A DNA stretch of 64,000 bases from a virus. A program made the position numbers and the translations under genes. Numbering within the stretch: the stretch's first letter is position 1; each line of letters opens with the position of its first letter. The stretch lies in IMG/VR virus record IMGVR_UViG_3300022074_000006, positions 62,001 to 126,000 of that record. One strand, written 5' to 3'. Positions 32,829 through 42,302 of this stretch are shown here, piece after piece. The notes beneath the pieces were generated by a model that was given only the letters and a program-made list of their open reading frames with translations, was not told where the DNA came from and ran no database searches.

Positions 32829-33683
32829 ATGAGCGACGAAAGACAGACAAAGAACGAAGTATTTACGGCGTCGGACGCCCAAAGGCAGGGAATACAAACT
32901 AGAAACGTGGCGGCAGAAGACTTCGGTCTAGAGATTCCTGTTGAAACTGTTCCCCTCCCGTCTGGAGGCAAGACTTATCCTGAAGGCACAAACTTGCATA
33001 ATGCAACAACCGTTCAGATAAAGGCAATGACAGCTCGCGAAGAAGATATTCTCACTTCAAGAGCACTGATCAAGAAGGGCACAGTTATTGAAACTCTCGT
33101 CAAGTCATGCATGATAGATAAGTCATTTGATGTTGGTGACATGTTGTCCGGCGATAGAAATGGAATTATGACAGCTATTAGGATCACTGGTTATGGTGCA
33201 GAATACACTGTCGATGTTGAGTGTCCAGAATGTGGAGAAAAAAGCAAGCAAGATTTTAACCTTGCCGACTTGCCTATCAACACACTAAACATTGATCCCT
33301 TGATAAGCGGTGAAAACATCTTTGAGTTTCAGCTCCCAATCACCAAGAAAAAAGTTCACTTTAAGTTCTTGACAGGAAAAGACGAACAAGAAATCACTAC
33401 CATCGCAGAGAGAAAGAAAAAGAAGGGAATCCTAAACGAGAACTCAGTGACTACTCGGCTTAGACATTCTATCATGTCTATAGACGGTGTTACAGACAAG
33501 AATAAGATCGGGCTTTTTGTAGGGAATATGCCTGCCAGAGATTCTCTCGCTCTTAGAAAGTTTATCGACAAGAACGAGCCGGGAATTGACATGAAGTCTT
33601 GGATGGAATGCCCACACTGCTCAGAACACTCGGAGGTGCGCCTTCCCATGGGCGCCTCGTTTTTTTGGCCTGACACCGAGTGA
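32829..33683 (+). CDS. Zinc-binding baseplate-hub assembly / tail-assembly chaperone-like protein
   Basis: 284 residues, AGGAGG about 12 nt before the ATG. Two cysteine pairs, C132-x2-C135 (ECPECGEKS) and C261-x2-C264 (ECPHCSEHS), could bind one zinc. The N-terminal part has VPLPSGGKTYPEG and the helix MTAREEDILTSRALIKKG, a pattern I associate with T4 gp26/gp51-type baseplate assembly proteins. It ends GASFFWPDTE. The gene lies between tail tube and tape measure, the place of tail-assembly chaperones in other phages. A seven-T run at 33660-33666 near its end, and an open coding frame continuing in the +1 frame, suggest a frameshifted longer product of about 360 residues. Confidence 0.7.
   Translation: MSDERQTKNEVFTASDAQRQGIQTRNVAAEDFGLEIPVETVPLPSGGKTYPEGTNLHNATTVQIKAMTAREEDILTSRALIKKGTVIETLVKSCMIDKSFDVGDMLSGDRNGIMTAIRITGYGAEYTVDVECPECGEKSKQDFNLADLPINTLNIDPLISGENIFEFQLPITKKKVHFKFLTGKDEQEITTIAERKKKKGILNENSVTTRLRHSIMSIDGVTDKNKIGLFVGNMPARDSLALRKFIDKNEPGIDMKSWMECPHCSEHSEVRLPMGASFFWPDTE
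33660..33666 (+). promoter_or_regulatory. Candidate programmed frameshift site (T7 run)
   Basis: The 0 frame reads TCG TTT TTT TGG. A +1 or -2 slip on the T run leads into a frame that reads on without a stop from GGC 33667 to 33915. The peptide right after the slip (GLTPSDKEIYLEPIFIL) looks coding well before the first ATG of that frame at 33718. Alternatively the run contains a sequencing or assembly length error. Confidence 0.5.
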
Positions 33684-33717
33684 TAAAGAAATCTACTTAG
33701 AGCCTATTTTTATACTC

Positions 33718-33915
33718 ATGTATTATTTGGGCTTTACGTACGACAATGCTTATAACCTTCCTGTCTGGAAGCGGGCTTGGTTCCTAGAGCGATTGATGAA
33801 AGAAATTACCAGGAACCAAGTGACCAAAGAAACCGTCAATGATCCGATGCATGCATCGATGGTCGGAAAACAAAGAACAGATCGAGCACCTGCCAGGCTG
33901 AGACGCTTCACTTAG
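33718..33915 (+). CDS. Downstream frame of the tail chaperone-like gene (possible frameshift extension)
   Basis: If translated alone from ATG 33718 it gives 65 residues (MYYLGFTYDNAYNLPVWKRA and on), but no ribosome binding site precedes this ATG. The same frame is open back past 33667 and looks coding there, overlapping the end of the 284-residue gene. The likely product is therefore a C-terminal extension of about 82 residues joined by a +1 (or -2) ribosomal shift at 33660-33666. This resembles the G-GT arrangement of lambda and the analogous chaperone pairs known in many tailed phages just before the tape measure gene. The content (YNLPVWKRAWFLERLMKEI) is helical and conserved-looking. Confidence 0.6.
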   Translation: MYYLGFTYDNAYNLPVWKRAWFLERLMKEITRNQVTKETVNDPMHASMVGKQRTDRAPARLRRFT

Positions 33916-33918
33916 GTA

Positions 33919-33925
33919 ATACTTA
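33919..33925 (+). promoter_or_regulatory. Putative promoter motif (ATACTTA)
   Basis: Copy of the ATAYTTA motif, 28 nt before ATG 33953 and just after the chaperone-like frame ends. Confidence 0.3.
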
Positions 33926-33952
33926 TATTAGTATGTTAATGTGGAGTACAAA

Positions 33953-34198
33953 ATGTCGTTACGGGGCACGCTCAGAAAATACACAGCTGAGTTCCTTGAA
34001 GGCAAAAGAAGCCTTAACGAATGTTTTGTGCCTGAAGTTAGCTGGGCAATTCTTCGAAGAGTTTTGCTTACAGAAAAGATGTCTCGGGCAGCAACTTTTG
34101 AAAAAAGAAATCCGTGCAGAGCGGAAAAGAAAAGAGCAGAAGCTAGATTCTGGCTATCAACCGGAATTAAGTGGTCTGATATCGTGAAGGGTGTGTAA
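33953..34198 (+). CDS. Small hypothetical protein before the tape measure gene
   Basis: 81 residues. I prefer ATG 33953, 7 nt after GGAG, over the in-frame GTG 33941. A mixed helical basic protein: FLEGKRSLNECFVPEVSWAI (residues 13-32), then RVLLTEKMSRAATFEKR and the end FWLSTGIKWSDIVKGV. No recognised motif. It lies between the chaperone-like gene and the tape measure and overlaps neither; the tape measure starts at the next base after its stop. Probably a tail-assembly factor by position. Confidence 0.55.
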   Translation: MSLRGTLRKYTAEFLEGKRSLNECFVPEVSWAILRRVLLTEKMSRAATFEKRNPCRAEKKRAEARFWLSTGIKWSDIVKGV

Positions 34199-37100
34199 GT
34201 GGCAAACACTGAAGATCTAAAAGGCCAACTAGAGATTACTAACGCACTTAACGCTGCGCTAGAACGCCAGATCTCTCTTCAGAACAAGTTGGTTTCTGGG
34301 ATGAGCCGCCAGCATTCGATGATGAAAGATATCTGTGCAGCCGGACAAAAATCTTGTGGACAGCTTGACAAGCAAAAGAAGGGCCAGAGAGATCTTACTA
34401 AAGAACTCGAGAACACAAAAGAAGCTCAAAAAGATTTAATGACTGCTATGGGACAAGGCGGTTCTGCTGCCCTTAAAGGGACGCAGGGGATAAAGAAAGC
34501 CTTCGGTGGCCTCAAGAACTTTTTGTTTTCCTGGAAAGGGATGGTTGTCGGTCTTTTCGGAGGATTAATCGCCGGCGTTGGAAAAATATTCTCAGGGCTT
34601 ACAGGGATTGTCAAGGGAGTTTTCTCTGCCATAACCAGCATCGTCAAGGTCGGAATGGGTGTCATCAAGGGTCTGATCATGGCACCGTTTAAGCTCATAG
34701 GTTCGTTCAACAACATAGCAAATGAGCTGCGTAGAATTTCCGTCGTGATTAACGGAGCGCGCCAATCTGTCAACGGAATGATCGGAGATCATAAGTCGCT
34801 GGGCAGTGTGACCTCTGAAGCCTACAAGAAAGCGCGTCAAGCAGTGAGCACACTTCCGGGTGGAGTATTTGGGCCGAGAGAGCAAGGTGCTGCAGAAAGA
34901 ATAAAGCTCGCCGGGGAACTTGTCAAAGCATTCGGACCGTATCAATCTTCTCTAGCCAAGCTCAGCAATGCAGGAGCTAAGTTTGCGATACAGATGAAGA
35001 AAAACCTAGGGTTTACTGACGAACAGTTTCAGCAGATCACAAAAACGTCTAAGGCGTTCGGATCAGACCTCAATCAAGACTTCAAGGAAATCACACTAGG
35101 AATTCAGTCTGTTTCGAAAGAAGCAGGTTTGAACATAAAGACAATGAGCCAAGATTTCATGATATTCCATGGAAAACTCAAGCCCTTGACTAACATGACC
35201 AATAAGCAGCTGCTCACGATGACCGCCACGTTTGGAAGACTGGGGATATCGGGTGACAAAGCAATGTCCATGTTTGATAAGTTTGAAACTCTAGAAGGGG
35301 GTGCTGAGGTTGTCACTCGAATGCAAAGGTCCCTCGGAATATCCTTAAGTCAGACAGACATGATCATGTCTCGAGGCGACCCACTCAAGCAAATGAAGTT
35401 GGTTCAGGAAGCTATGAAGCGATCTGGAAGAGCTTTCGAAGATCTTTCTTATGATGGCAAGAAGATGATCACCGAAATGTTTGGTGGTGATTCAAATGCT
35501 GCAATGTCAGCTTTTAGCCGTGCTGGAATGGAGACCACTGACTCTATTGAGAAAGCAGCCAAAGCCGCGCAAAAAGCGAAAGACGCTAGAGACGTTCCGA
35601 AGTTGCTTCAGAAGCTGAACAAGAGCATTGAGGGAGTTGCTGACAGTTTCGGTAAAATCATGAAGCCGTTCGAAGCTTTCATGAAGGGCATGACTTACGG
35701 TCTTGGGGGTACGAAAATCTCTAAGGGAATGATGGAAATCTCTAGGATCTTTGAAAAGATGGGCAAAGCTTTTGGTACAATGTTGGGCGACAGAAAGGTT
35801 TTTGACAAGCTCATCGACTCGTCTGTTGCCTTTGCTGAAAAGCTCAAAAACATTATGCCGCTTGTTGGGGATCTCATTGATGCCATGTTTTTTGACTCAA
35901 AAGAATCAGTATTTTCTGTTCTAAGTAAGCTGGGTGGTGAGATCTTAGGGAGCTATGGGGCTTTCTATAACGGTATAATCCCCATGTTGATTAAAGGCGT
36001 AGGGCTCGTTGTTCCCATGTTCATTAAAGCATTTGCTTTTGTGACCAACGCTTTTAACGAAATGCTCTTGTCTGTCATGGATCCGAATAGTCCTTCTTTG
36101 GGTAAAAGACTTAAAGAGATGAGCTCAGGAATATTTGACAGCATGGAATTGGACACTCCCGGAATGGCTTCAGCTGCTCAAGAAGCTGGAAAGAGAATCG
36201 GTGATTCTTTCGAAAACGAATTCGAGTCAAAGAAGATGAGAAAAATTTTCGACAAAAAGAAAGGGAAGTTTATTACAAAGTCCATGAGTCTAGGGGCAGC
36301 ATTCGGAGAAAACATCTTGGAAGGCCTTAGGCGTGTAGGAAATGCTCTCGCTAAGTTTTTCGGTGAAGTTTTTAAGCGCGGCATGGCTTACCTCTGGCAG
36401 GAGTACAAGTTTTGGATCATAGGGTACTTGAGCTTGAGAGTCTTTGGTCCTTCCTTGGTAAAAGCATTTATGACAAGTGGCGCAGCGAGTGGTTTTCTTA
36501 GCATGATGAAGGCCGGAGGCCTTGCGCTGGTGGGCGCAGCAAAGTCAGGCTTAGCCGCTCTAGGAGCCACTGGGGCCGGCGCATCTGCTGGTGCCGCTTT
36601 CGGGGTCAGTGGTGGTGTAGCCGCTGGTGCAGCCTTAGGAGGATCTGTCCTGGCAGCAGGAGCTGGCGGCTACATGGCAGGGAAAGCATTAGACAATCAT
36701 TTCAAGCTTTCCACCAGGATTGCAGACTACTTTTCGGGGCTAGGCTGGAGATCGAGAGAAGAGCTTAAAGCAGAAGAGAAGAAAAACGCAGATTATTTCA
36801 GCGCTCGCCGCGCCAGACTTGAAAAGATGAAGTTTGAGACCGACGCAGAAAAGCAGTTTGACGAAATTGTCAAGATGACATCATCGGTGACAACTCCGGA
36901 GCAGATCAAGCTCTTGCAAAAAAGAGTGGAACTCGACCAGCAGATGACAATCAGAGAGCGAGAACACATCCAGACACTCGTTGAAAAGAGAGCGGCCGAA
37001 ATTGAAAGTCAAAGAATCACAGCAGAGGGAGCCAACAAGGCAGAAGCTGCCATAGGAGGAAAATCAGGAGCGAAAGCGCTTTTGAAGGCTGCAGGAATAA

Positions 37101-38422
37101 CATCCGGCATAGGAACCCGAAGAACCGATTCGGGCGGATTTCAGCTCGCATCTGTTGACGAAAATGAAAGTAGTCAACTTGCCATCCTCGAATCTGCCGC
37201 GTCCCAGATAGCATTATCCCTTCAGACGCAGCAGCAAGCGTCTGAAGCGATGCAGAAGAGCAACGCCGACTTCCAATCCGGAAAAAAGACCCTGGACGAG
37301 CACAGAGCATTCGCCGCTAGTTACGCTACAACGTACGATACCGCTAATGATCTCATAAAAAGTGCAGCTGAAACGGCCGGAATAACCTCCAAAGAGCAAC
37401 AGGCAGCTTTCGTGAACATGGTAAAAGTTTCTCAGGACGCACTTGAGAAAAGAGGTGACTACAACGTGTTCAAGAAAGATCCAAAGACAGGGAAGGTCAT
37501 TGGGAGGCAGACAGTGGATCCGATGGCAGCCGCCGCCGCCTCAAATGTGCTCATGAACCTCCGTAATGCCTCAGAACGAGTTGACCCTACTACAATGGCA
37601 GCCATCAACGCTGCACTTAAGCTTTCTGCAGCTCCATCAAGCAGAGAAGCTCTTAGTGCTGTTGCTGAACTAAGGCTCTCTGAGGCAAAGCTTAAAGAAT
37701 TGCAGCTTGAAAAATTCATACCTCAGATTAAAAAAGTCGAATCAACGCTGAAGCAGACACAGGTAGTGAGAGGCCAGACATCAGACAATGTCCAGGCAGC
37801 CGCCGCGACTGCATCAAAAGGTGGCAAATCTGGACCAGGAGGTATCAAAGTTCCCGAAGGTCCTGCTTCTCTAGATCCAAAAAAGCTGAAAGTCCAAGGT
37901 CAGAAAGCAGGCAAAAAAGCCTCAATAAGAGTACAAAAACTAAAAGCTGCAGAAAGGCTGAGCAGGCTTCCTACAACAGTTTTGCGACTTCTAGCTAGCA
38001 AGTCAAAGACCAAGATGATGCTCGACGGGGGGCTACAGATGACAACAGTGCTTCAGAACATGATGCCCGCAGCCGATGGAGTTACTAAGTCTCTTAACAC
38101 TGCTGCGATTCCTGCTCTACAAAACACAGCTACAGCAGCCCGCACTGCAACGGCTGCTCTAGGAACTACAGTTATCATGCTCGACCACGTTCGTGACAGA
38201 ATGAATCAGATTCAGATAATCTACGCTAAGATCGCTACTGCAGTCGCCAAGGTGAGGCGAGACGGCAGCTATATGCTTAAAGGAAAGCACAAGGTCGCTA
38301 TCGGAGCAGAAGGAACTAATAAGTTTACACTAAACGTGAATGTCACGATGGATTCCAAGGAACTCGCGATAGCAGCGAGAAAGACGTCCATCGTTGCTGA
38401 TTTACCAGTAGGGACACCATGA
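34199..38422 (+). CDS. Tail tape measure protein (gp29 role)
   Basis: 1407 residues, GTG start immediately after the previous stop. It has the make-up of a tape measure: long helical stretches (N-terminal 100 residues with heptads), a hydrophobic glycine-rich region at about 104-168 (MVVGLFGGLIAGVGKIF), a second at about 759-830 very rich in Ala/Gly, and a Lys/Ala-rich C-terminal third. The gene follows tube and chaperone-like genes. Tape measures set tail length and may form the membrane channel during DNA ejection. At 1407 residues it is 2.4 times T4 gp29 (590 aa), which predicts a tail roughly twice as long as T4's or longer. Identification is by size, composition and order, not by close sequence match. 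Confidence 0.8.
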   Translation: MANTEDLKGQLEITNALNAALERQISLQNKLVSGMSRQHSMMKDICAAGQKSCGQLDKQKKGQRDLTKELENTKEAQKDLMTAMGQGGSAALKGTQGIKKAFGGLKNFLFSWKGMVVGLFGGLIAGVGKIFSGLTGIVKGVFSAITSIVKVGMGVIKGLIMAPFKLIGSFNNIANELRRISVVINGARQSVNGMIGDHKSLGSVTSEAYKKARQAVSTLPGGVFGPREQGAAERIKLAGELVKAFGPYQSSLAKLSNAGAKFAIQMKKNLGFTDEQFQQITKTSKAFGSDLNQDFKEITLGIQSVSKEAGLNIKTMSQDFMIFHGKLKPLTNMTNKQLLTMTATFGRLGISGDKAMSMFDKFETLEGGAEVVTRMQRSLGISLSQTDMIMSRGDPLKQMKLVQEAMKRSGRAFEDLSYDGKKMITEMFGGDSNAAMSAFSRAGMETTDSIEKAAKAAQKAKDARDVPKLLQKLNKSIEGVADSFGKIMKPFEAFMKGMTYGLGGTKISKGMMEISRIFEKMGKAFGTMLGDRKVFDKLIDSSVAFAEKLKNIMPLVGDLIDAMFFDSKESVFSVLSKLGGEILGSYGAFYNGIIPMLIKGVGLVVPMFIKAFAFVTNAFNEMLLSVMDPNSPSLGKRLKEMSSGIFDSMELDTPGMASAAQEAGKRIGDSFENEFESKKMRKIFDKKKGKFITKSMSLGAAFGENILEGLRRVGNALAKFFGEVFKRGMAYLWQEYKFWIIGYLSLRVFGPSLVKAFMTSGAASGFLSMMKAGGLALVGAAKSGLAALGATGAGASAGAAFGVSGGVAAGAALGGSVLAAGAGGYMAGKALDNHFKLSTRIADYFSGLGWRSREELKAEEKKNADYFSARRARLEKMKFETDAEKQFDEIVKMTSSVTTPEQIKLLQKRVELDQQMTIREREHIQTLVEKRAAEIESQRITAEGANKAEAAIGGKSGAKALLKAAGITSGIGTRRTDSGGFQLASVDENESSQLAILESAASQIALSLQTQQQASEAMQKSNADFQSGKKTLDEHRAFAASYATTYDTANDLIKSAAETAGITSKEQQAAFVNMVKVSQDALEKRGDYNVFKKDPKTGKVIGRQTVDPMAAAAASNVLMNLRNASERVDPTTMAAINAALKLSAAPSSREALSAVAELRLSEAKLKELQLEKFIPQIKKVESTLKQTQVVRGQTSDNVQAAAATASKGGKSGPGGIKVPEGPASLDPKKLKVQGQKAGKKASIRVQKLKAAERLSRLPTTVLRLLASKSKTKMMLDGGLQMTTVLQNMMPAADGVTKSLNTAAIPALQNTATAARTATAALGTTVIMLDHVRDRMNQIQIIYAKIATAVAKVRRDGSYMLKGKHKVAIGAEGTNKFTLNVNVTMDSKELAIAARKTSIVADLPVGTP

Positions 38423-38742
38423 TGAGCAAAGAAGAAAAAAGAGCAGGGTTCGGGGTATTTAAAGGATTGACACCGGAAGAAATGAAAGCTTCTGACAACA
38501 TAGTCTTGGACACTCTAAAGGCCGCTGCTAAAGAAGACTCTATTGGTGGAAAATTGATTGCACATGGATTGCAAATGACAGGATCTGAAGGCGAAGCGTT
38601 TAAGGTGGCTGTTGAGGCATATTCGTCTGCGTGCAATCCAATCTTTGAAAAAGTGTTGGAGCACATGTCCGACGAAAATTTTAGAAGTCAGGTTCAAGCT
38701 CGATTGATGCAGATTCATGGAATAAAAAAGAAAGGGTCTTAA
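38419..38742 (+). CDS. Small hypothetical tail-module protein
   Basis: 107 residues, ATG overlapping the tape measure stop by 4 nt (a second ATG follows immediately). Helical throughout, without Cys; ends in a basic patch (HGIKKKGS). The middle (GKLIAHGLQMTGSEGEAFKVA) is the most distinctive region. The gene is directly followed by the next large virion gene without a gap. No family recognised; a small tail or baseplate assembly protein is likely by position. Confidence 0.6.
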   Translation: MMSKEEKRAGFGVFKGLTPEEMKASDNIVLDTLKAAAKEDSIGGKLIAHGLQMTGSEGEAFKVAVEAYSSACNPIFEKVLEHMSDENFRSQVQARLMQIHGIKKKGS

Positions 38743-41700
38743 ATGTCGTCAGGAGGAAACAGAAGGCTAAACGCTCAGGATGAGAACGTGTACGTTCCCG
38801 GAGACGTTTATGTACCGAATCATGAAGAGACACAAGACCTGTCGGAGAGTAACAAACTCACCCTAAGAAATTACATGAGAGCAGTCACTGATGGGAATGG
38901 ACCCCAGTCGACTCCGGAGAGGCCTGTCGCAGGAAATACCCAACCTGTGCCAGGTGAAGGAGAGAACACTGCAGGAGTCACCGGTGCAGGAACACCCAAT
39001 GAGAGCATAGACAATCAGCGTACGTCTCACGCTCTCGCGAACGAGGCAAAGATAAGTGAAAGAATCTCTTCAGAGAACGGCAGAGACAAATGGGTCGTTG
39101 GCAAAGACCACGTCCCAAGAACTCCATTCGAAAATCTGCTCTCTAATCTTAAGGCCGCGTATCCGCTTGGAAAATATGTTTCTGCTAAAGGTTTGGAAGT
39201 TACCCGACCCGGGACAGTGGCTTCAAGTTTGACAATAGGAGGTGCTCATGAAAGAGCCGCCTCTATCGGAGGACCTAATCCTCACCAGACCCCTAGAACT
39301 GCTGCAACAGACGAGCCCGGTGAGACTTATACAGAGCTAAGCAACGCCGTGTCACACGCTCTGTCATTTAACAGGTTTAGTCCGACAAAAGGATCACCTT
39401 TAGTTGTCGATGGGGCAAAAACAAAACTAGGATGGACTTTGCAATTTGGCAACCTTGGATCTTACAATCCAGATGCAGAAGAAATACCGGGTTCATCGCT
39501 TGCGGGTGTAGGTAGATCATTGCTAAGCGGCCAGACAGGTCATGGAGTCGGTCCTGATTTATCTGCCGAAACGGCGATAAGTCCAACTCAAAATCAGCTA
39601 GGTTTAGGGACTTCGATAAGCCTGAGTGACCTACACAACGTCCAGAGACTTATCGGTGCAGCCAGAAGAGATGTGTACACTCTTTTGGACCCTAACATCA
39701 ATGATGATATAGGCGACGATCGAGCAACGAGAACCACTCTAGGGACTTCAATGTCAATCGCTGGCGATCAAACTTACGGGGTTCTTAATTCTCACAGAGA
39801 GCCATTTGAAGGAAGCTTTAGTTTGGTGCTAATAGTAATACTTCAGTTTGTTGGTGTTGCTGTTGCTGGAACCTTGATCGATCTTATTATGTTTGACTTT
39901 TTAAATCCTGACGTTAGGACTTTCGATCATAGGAATAGAAAAGGAAGTGAGCTTATTCCTGGAAAGTCTAAACCTAAAAAGTCTGGATTCTCTCCTGACA
40001 CTGGCGCTCTTGAGTTTTTTCAAACTTTATTCGGCGTGCCTCAAAATCTTCAGCATGACTTCAGTAATTCTTTCTACGAAGGACTCAAAGGTTTTTACGG
40101 TGCAGATCCAGACGGTATAGGAAGTGATCCTATCGGATTTTTTAAGAGTGCCTTTGATTCTTCGGGATACTATGCAACTATCGTAAGACTTGTATCAAAT
40201 GACATGTTTGACTATCCTGAAATTTTTGATCTATACAACAAGCAAGATCCACTCAGTGCTACGGTCAAGATGTTTGGTGTGATGAGAAACTCTCACACTT
40301 TAAGGTTCATAATGACCCTTGTAGCAACAGGAGATCAGATACTCCAGATTCAAGATGGAACCAGAATAAACAACGCAAAAGAATCTTTTTCGAGATTACC
40401 CCAGGCTGTTTCAATGGGGGCAGGAGGATCTGGGATGATGATGCTTGGCTCTGTTGCTCTAAAAAATCTATCCAGCAGGTTTGGGAAACAAAAGCACAAC
40501 GTCTACGGCAATATTATAGCACCTTCTACAACTCAAATGGACGCCACCAAACCTCTGGGAGGAAAACAGTTTTACAAGAACTATCTGGGGCCGGCAAATG
40601 GCGGGATATACCGGCATAAAGCAGATTCCTTCATACCTGATGATGTGAGAACCAAATTTGAAGATATCTTAGACGCAACGTATTGTCCGTTTTATTTTCA
40701 CGATCTTAGGACGAACGAGATCGTTTCTTTTCATGCTTTCTTGACAAACCTAAACGACTCTTATCAAGCAAACTATGACGAAGTCTCTGGGTATGGAAGA
40801 GTTGAAACTGGAAAGATTTATAAGAACACTCAAAGAACTCTTTCGATTACTTTCAAGGTGTGTGCAGTGTCACCGCAAGACATGGACACGATGTATCTTA
40901 AACTTAATCGACTTCTTGCAATGGTGTACCCACAATACACAGCAGGTAGAGGAGTGGACATTGACGGAAAGCTTGCCCGAGCTCCGTTTTCTCAAATTCC
41001 TGCCTCTACTCCACTCCTAAGAGTAAAGGTGGGCGATGTTATAGGGTCCAACGCGTCTCAGCTTGCTGTCGCTAGGCTTTACGGGTCTCTTGAAGGAGAA
41101 AAGTCACTTGGTGATGCTGACGCCGCGAGCGATATATCTGTAAATTCAGGTCGGTTAAGTTTAGGAGGCCAAAGCGGCAAAGATGAGTCTGAGAAAGTCG
41201 CAGCCTCCGATGCAGTGCTAATAAGGGGTCACGAAAGGATTTTTATAAGCGACGGCACCACAGCACACAGTACACCTTTCACGATGCAAGAAGGCGTTAA
41301 TCACGCAATAAATTTAAAAGAAGGAGGAGATCCCCCTGTGTTCCCTCTCCAAGCCAAGATGGAGTCAGGCACGACAACTCATGAGGGTCTTCATGTTCTT
41401 AAGCTTAAAACGATTCTTGATGCCAACGGGACAGATGTGACTGAACTTTTTAATACGCATTTTTACGAAATATTGTCAGGACGCAAAAAGAAAGAATCAG
41501 GTCTGGACGGAAAAAGAATATCAGGTGATAGAGATTTCGATCCTGGAGGTTCTGAGCGAAGCAGGGCAGCAGGATCTCTCAAGCTTAAGTTTGGCATTAT
41601 TGATGAAGACACAGATGCGAGTCTATGTGTTCCTGTTACAGACATCTTAAGCGGCCCGGGCGGATCATTTTCTTATTACGACTCTTCAAACACCAAAAAG

Positions 41701-42018
41701 GCTCATCCGTTTATCGCCGCTCGCAGCACAGATGATGGATTACATTTTACTGGTGACAAAGTAGGATCTGTTGTAAAAGCTTTTCAAGATTCTGGGGGGC
41801 AAGGAGTGCCAGGTGTAATTACCTCTATTGACTTTGGCAACATGGTTGAGAACACTTGGGGCATTGATGATGGCTATAGGGCGCCGATCACTTTAGACGT
41901 CACAATTTCGTATGCAGTTGTTCACGATATACCGCCAGGTCTGGACTCGCACGGACTTATGAACAGTGCAATTTACGGTGTGGGCGCAGCTAGATCTTAC
42001 AACAAAGGGAAGTTGTAG
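38743..42018 (+). CDS. Large tail/baseplate virion protein
   Basis: 1091 residues, ATG directly after the previous stop. The N-terminal 350 residues are polar and Gly/Ser-rich. One very hydrophobic stretch lies at about 358-385 (LVLIVILQFVGVAVAGTLIDLI). A block around residues 640-735 (CPFYFHDLRTNEIVSFHAFL, then YGRVETGKIYKNTQRTLSITF and MYLKLNRLLAMVYPQY) is of a type I have seen in structural proteins of large myoviruses. The C-terminus is beta-rich (ITLDVTISYAVVHDIPPGLD). It lies between tape measure and the LysM-like protein, where baseplate hub or tube-initiator proteins (gp48/gp54 in T4) are encoded. The exact equivalent is uncertain. The hydrophobic segment is unusual for a baseplate protein. 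Confidence 0.6.
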   Translation: MSSGGNRRLNAQDENVYVPGDVYVPNHEETQDLSESNKLTLRNYMRAVTDGNGPQSTPERPVAGNTQPVPGEGENTAGVTGAGTPNESIDNQRTSHALANEAKISERISSENGRDKWVVGKDHVPRTPFENLLSNLKAAYPLGKYVSAKGLEVTRPGTVASSLTIGGAHERAASIGGPNPHQTPRTAATDEPGETYTELSNAVSHALSFNRFSPTKGSPLVVDGAKTKLGWTLQFGNLGSYNPDAEEIPGSSLAGVGRSLLSGQTGHGVGPDLSAETAISPTQNQLGLGTSISLSDLHNVQRLIGAARRDVYTLLDPNINDDIGDDRATRTTLGTSMSIAGDQTYGVLNSHREPFEGSFSLVLIVILQFVGVAVAGTLIDLIMFDFLNPDVRTFDHRNRKGSELIPGKSKPKKSGFSPDTGALEFFQTLFGVPQNLQHDFSNSFYEGLKGFYGADPDGIGSDPIGFFKSAFDSSGYYATIVRLVSNDMFDYPEIFDLYNKQDPLSATVKMFGVMRNSHTLRFIMTLVATGDQILQIQDGTRINNAKESFSRLPQAVSMGAGGSGMMMLGSVALKNLSSRFGKQKHNVYGNIIAPSTTQMDATKPLGGKQFYKNYLGPANGGIYRHKADSFIPDDVRTKFEDILDATYCPFYFHDLRTNEIVSFHAFLTNLNDSYQANYDEVSGYGRVETGKIYKNTQRTLSITFKVCAVSPQDMDTMYLKLNRLLAMVYPQYTAGRGVDIDGKLARAPFSQIPASTPLLRVKVGDVIGSNASQLAVARLYGSLEGEKSLGDADAASDISVNSGRLSLGGQSGKDESEKVAASDAVLIRGHERIFISDGTTAHSTPFTMQEGVNHAINLKEGGDPPVFPLQAKMESGTTTHEGLHVLKLKTILDANGTDVTELFNTHFYEILSGRKKKESGLDGKRISGDRDFDPGGSERSRAAGSLKLKFGIIDEDTDASLCVPVTDILSGPGGSFSYYDSSNTKKAHPFIAARSTDDGLHFTGDKVGSVVKAFQDSGGQGVPGVITSIDFGNMVENTWGIDDGYRAPITLDVTISYAVVHDIPPGLDSHGLMNSAIYGVGAARSYNKGKL

Positions 42019-42302
42019 TGGGAAGATATACAGAAGATCCGCTAGTAGGAGGAATAAGATTTGGGACCTCTGAGGCGATAGACAAAATTAGAAGTGCAGC
42101 AGCATCCGGACAAATAAGCACTGCAGTCTTGACTCTAACAGAAGGCCATCGGTTGGATACAGTTGCAGGTCTTTTGCTGGGTGATGGAAGATTGTGGTGG
42201 GTCATCGCAGCTCTTTCTGGCATAGGATGGGGTCTTCAAGTTCCTCCCGGAACTAGAATAGTGTATCCAACTGATGCTAGGCAGCTTGAGATCTTGTCGT
42301 GA
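42018..42302 (+). CDS. LysM-like baseplate protein (gp53/gpX-like)
   Basis: 94 residues, GTG start sharing 1 nt with the previous stop. The last 60 residues follow the short LysM-type pattern of tail protein X and T4 gp53: LTEGHRLDTVAGLLLGDGRLWWVIAALSG (in two parts) and GWGLQVPPGTRIVYP. Such domains bind peptidoglycan or lock baseplate parts together. The next gene begins 4 nt before its end (GTGA overlap), so it is co-translated with the hub-like protein. Assignment by pattern, reasonably secure. Confidence 0.7.
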   Translation: MGRYTEDPLVGGIRFGTSEAIDKIRSAAASGQISTAVLTLTEGHRLDTVAGLLLGDGRLWWVIAALSGIGWGLQVPPGTRIVYPTDARQLEILS

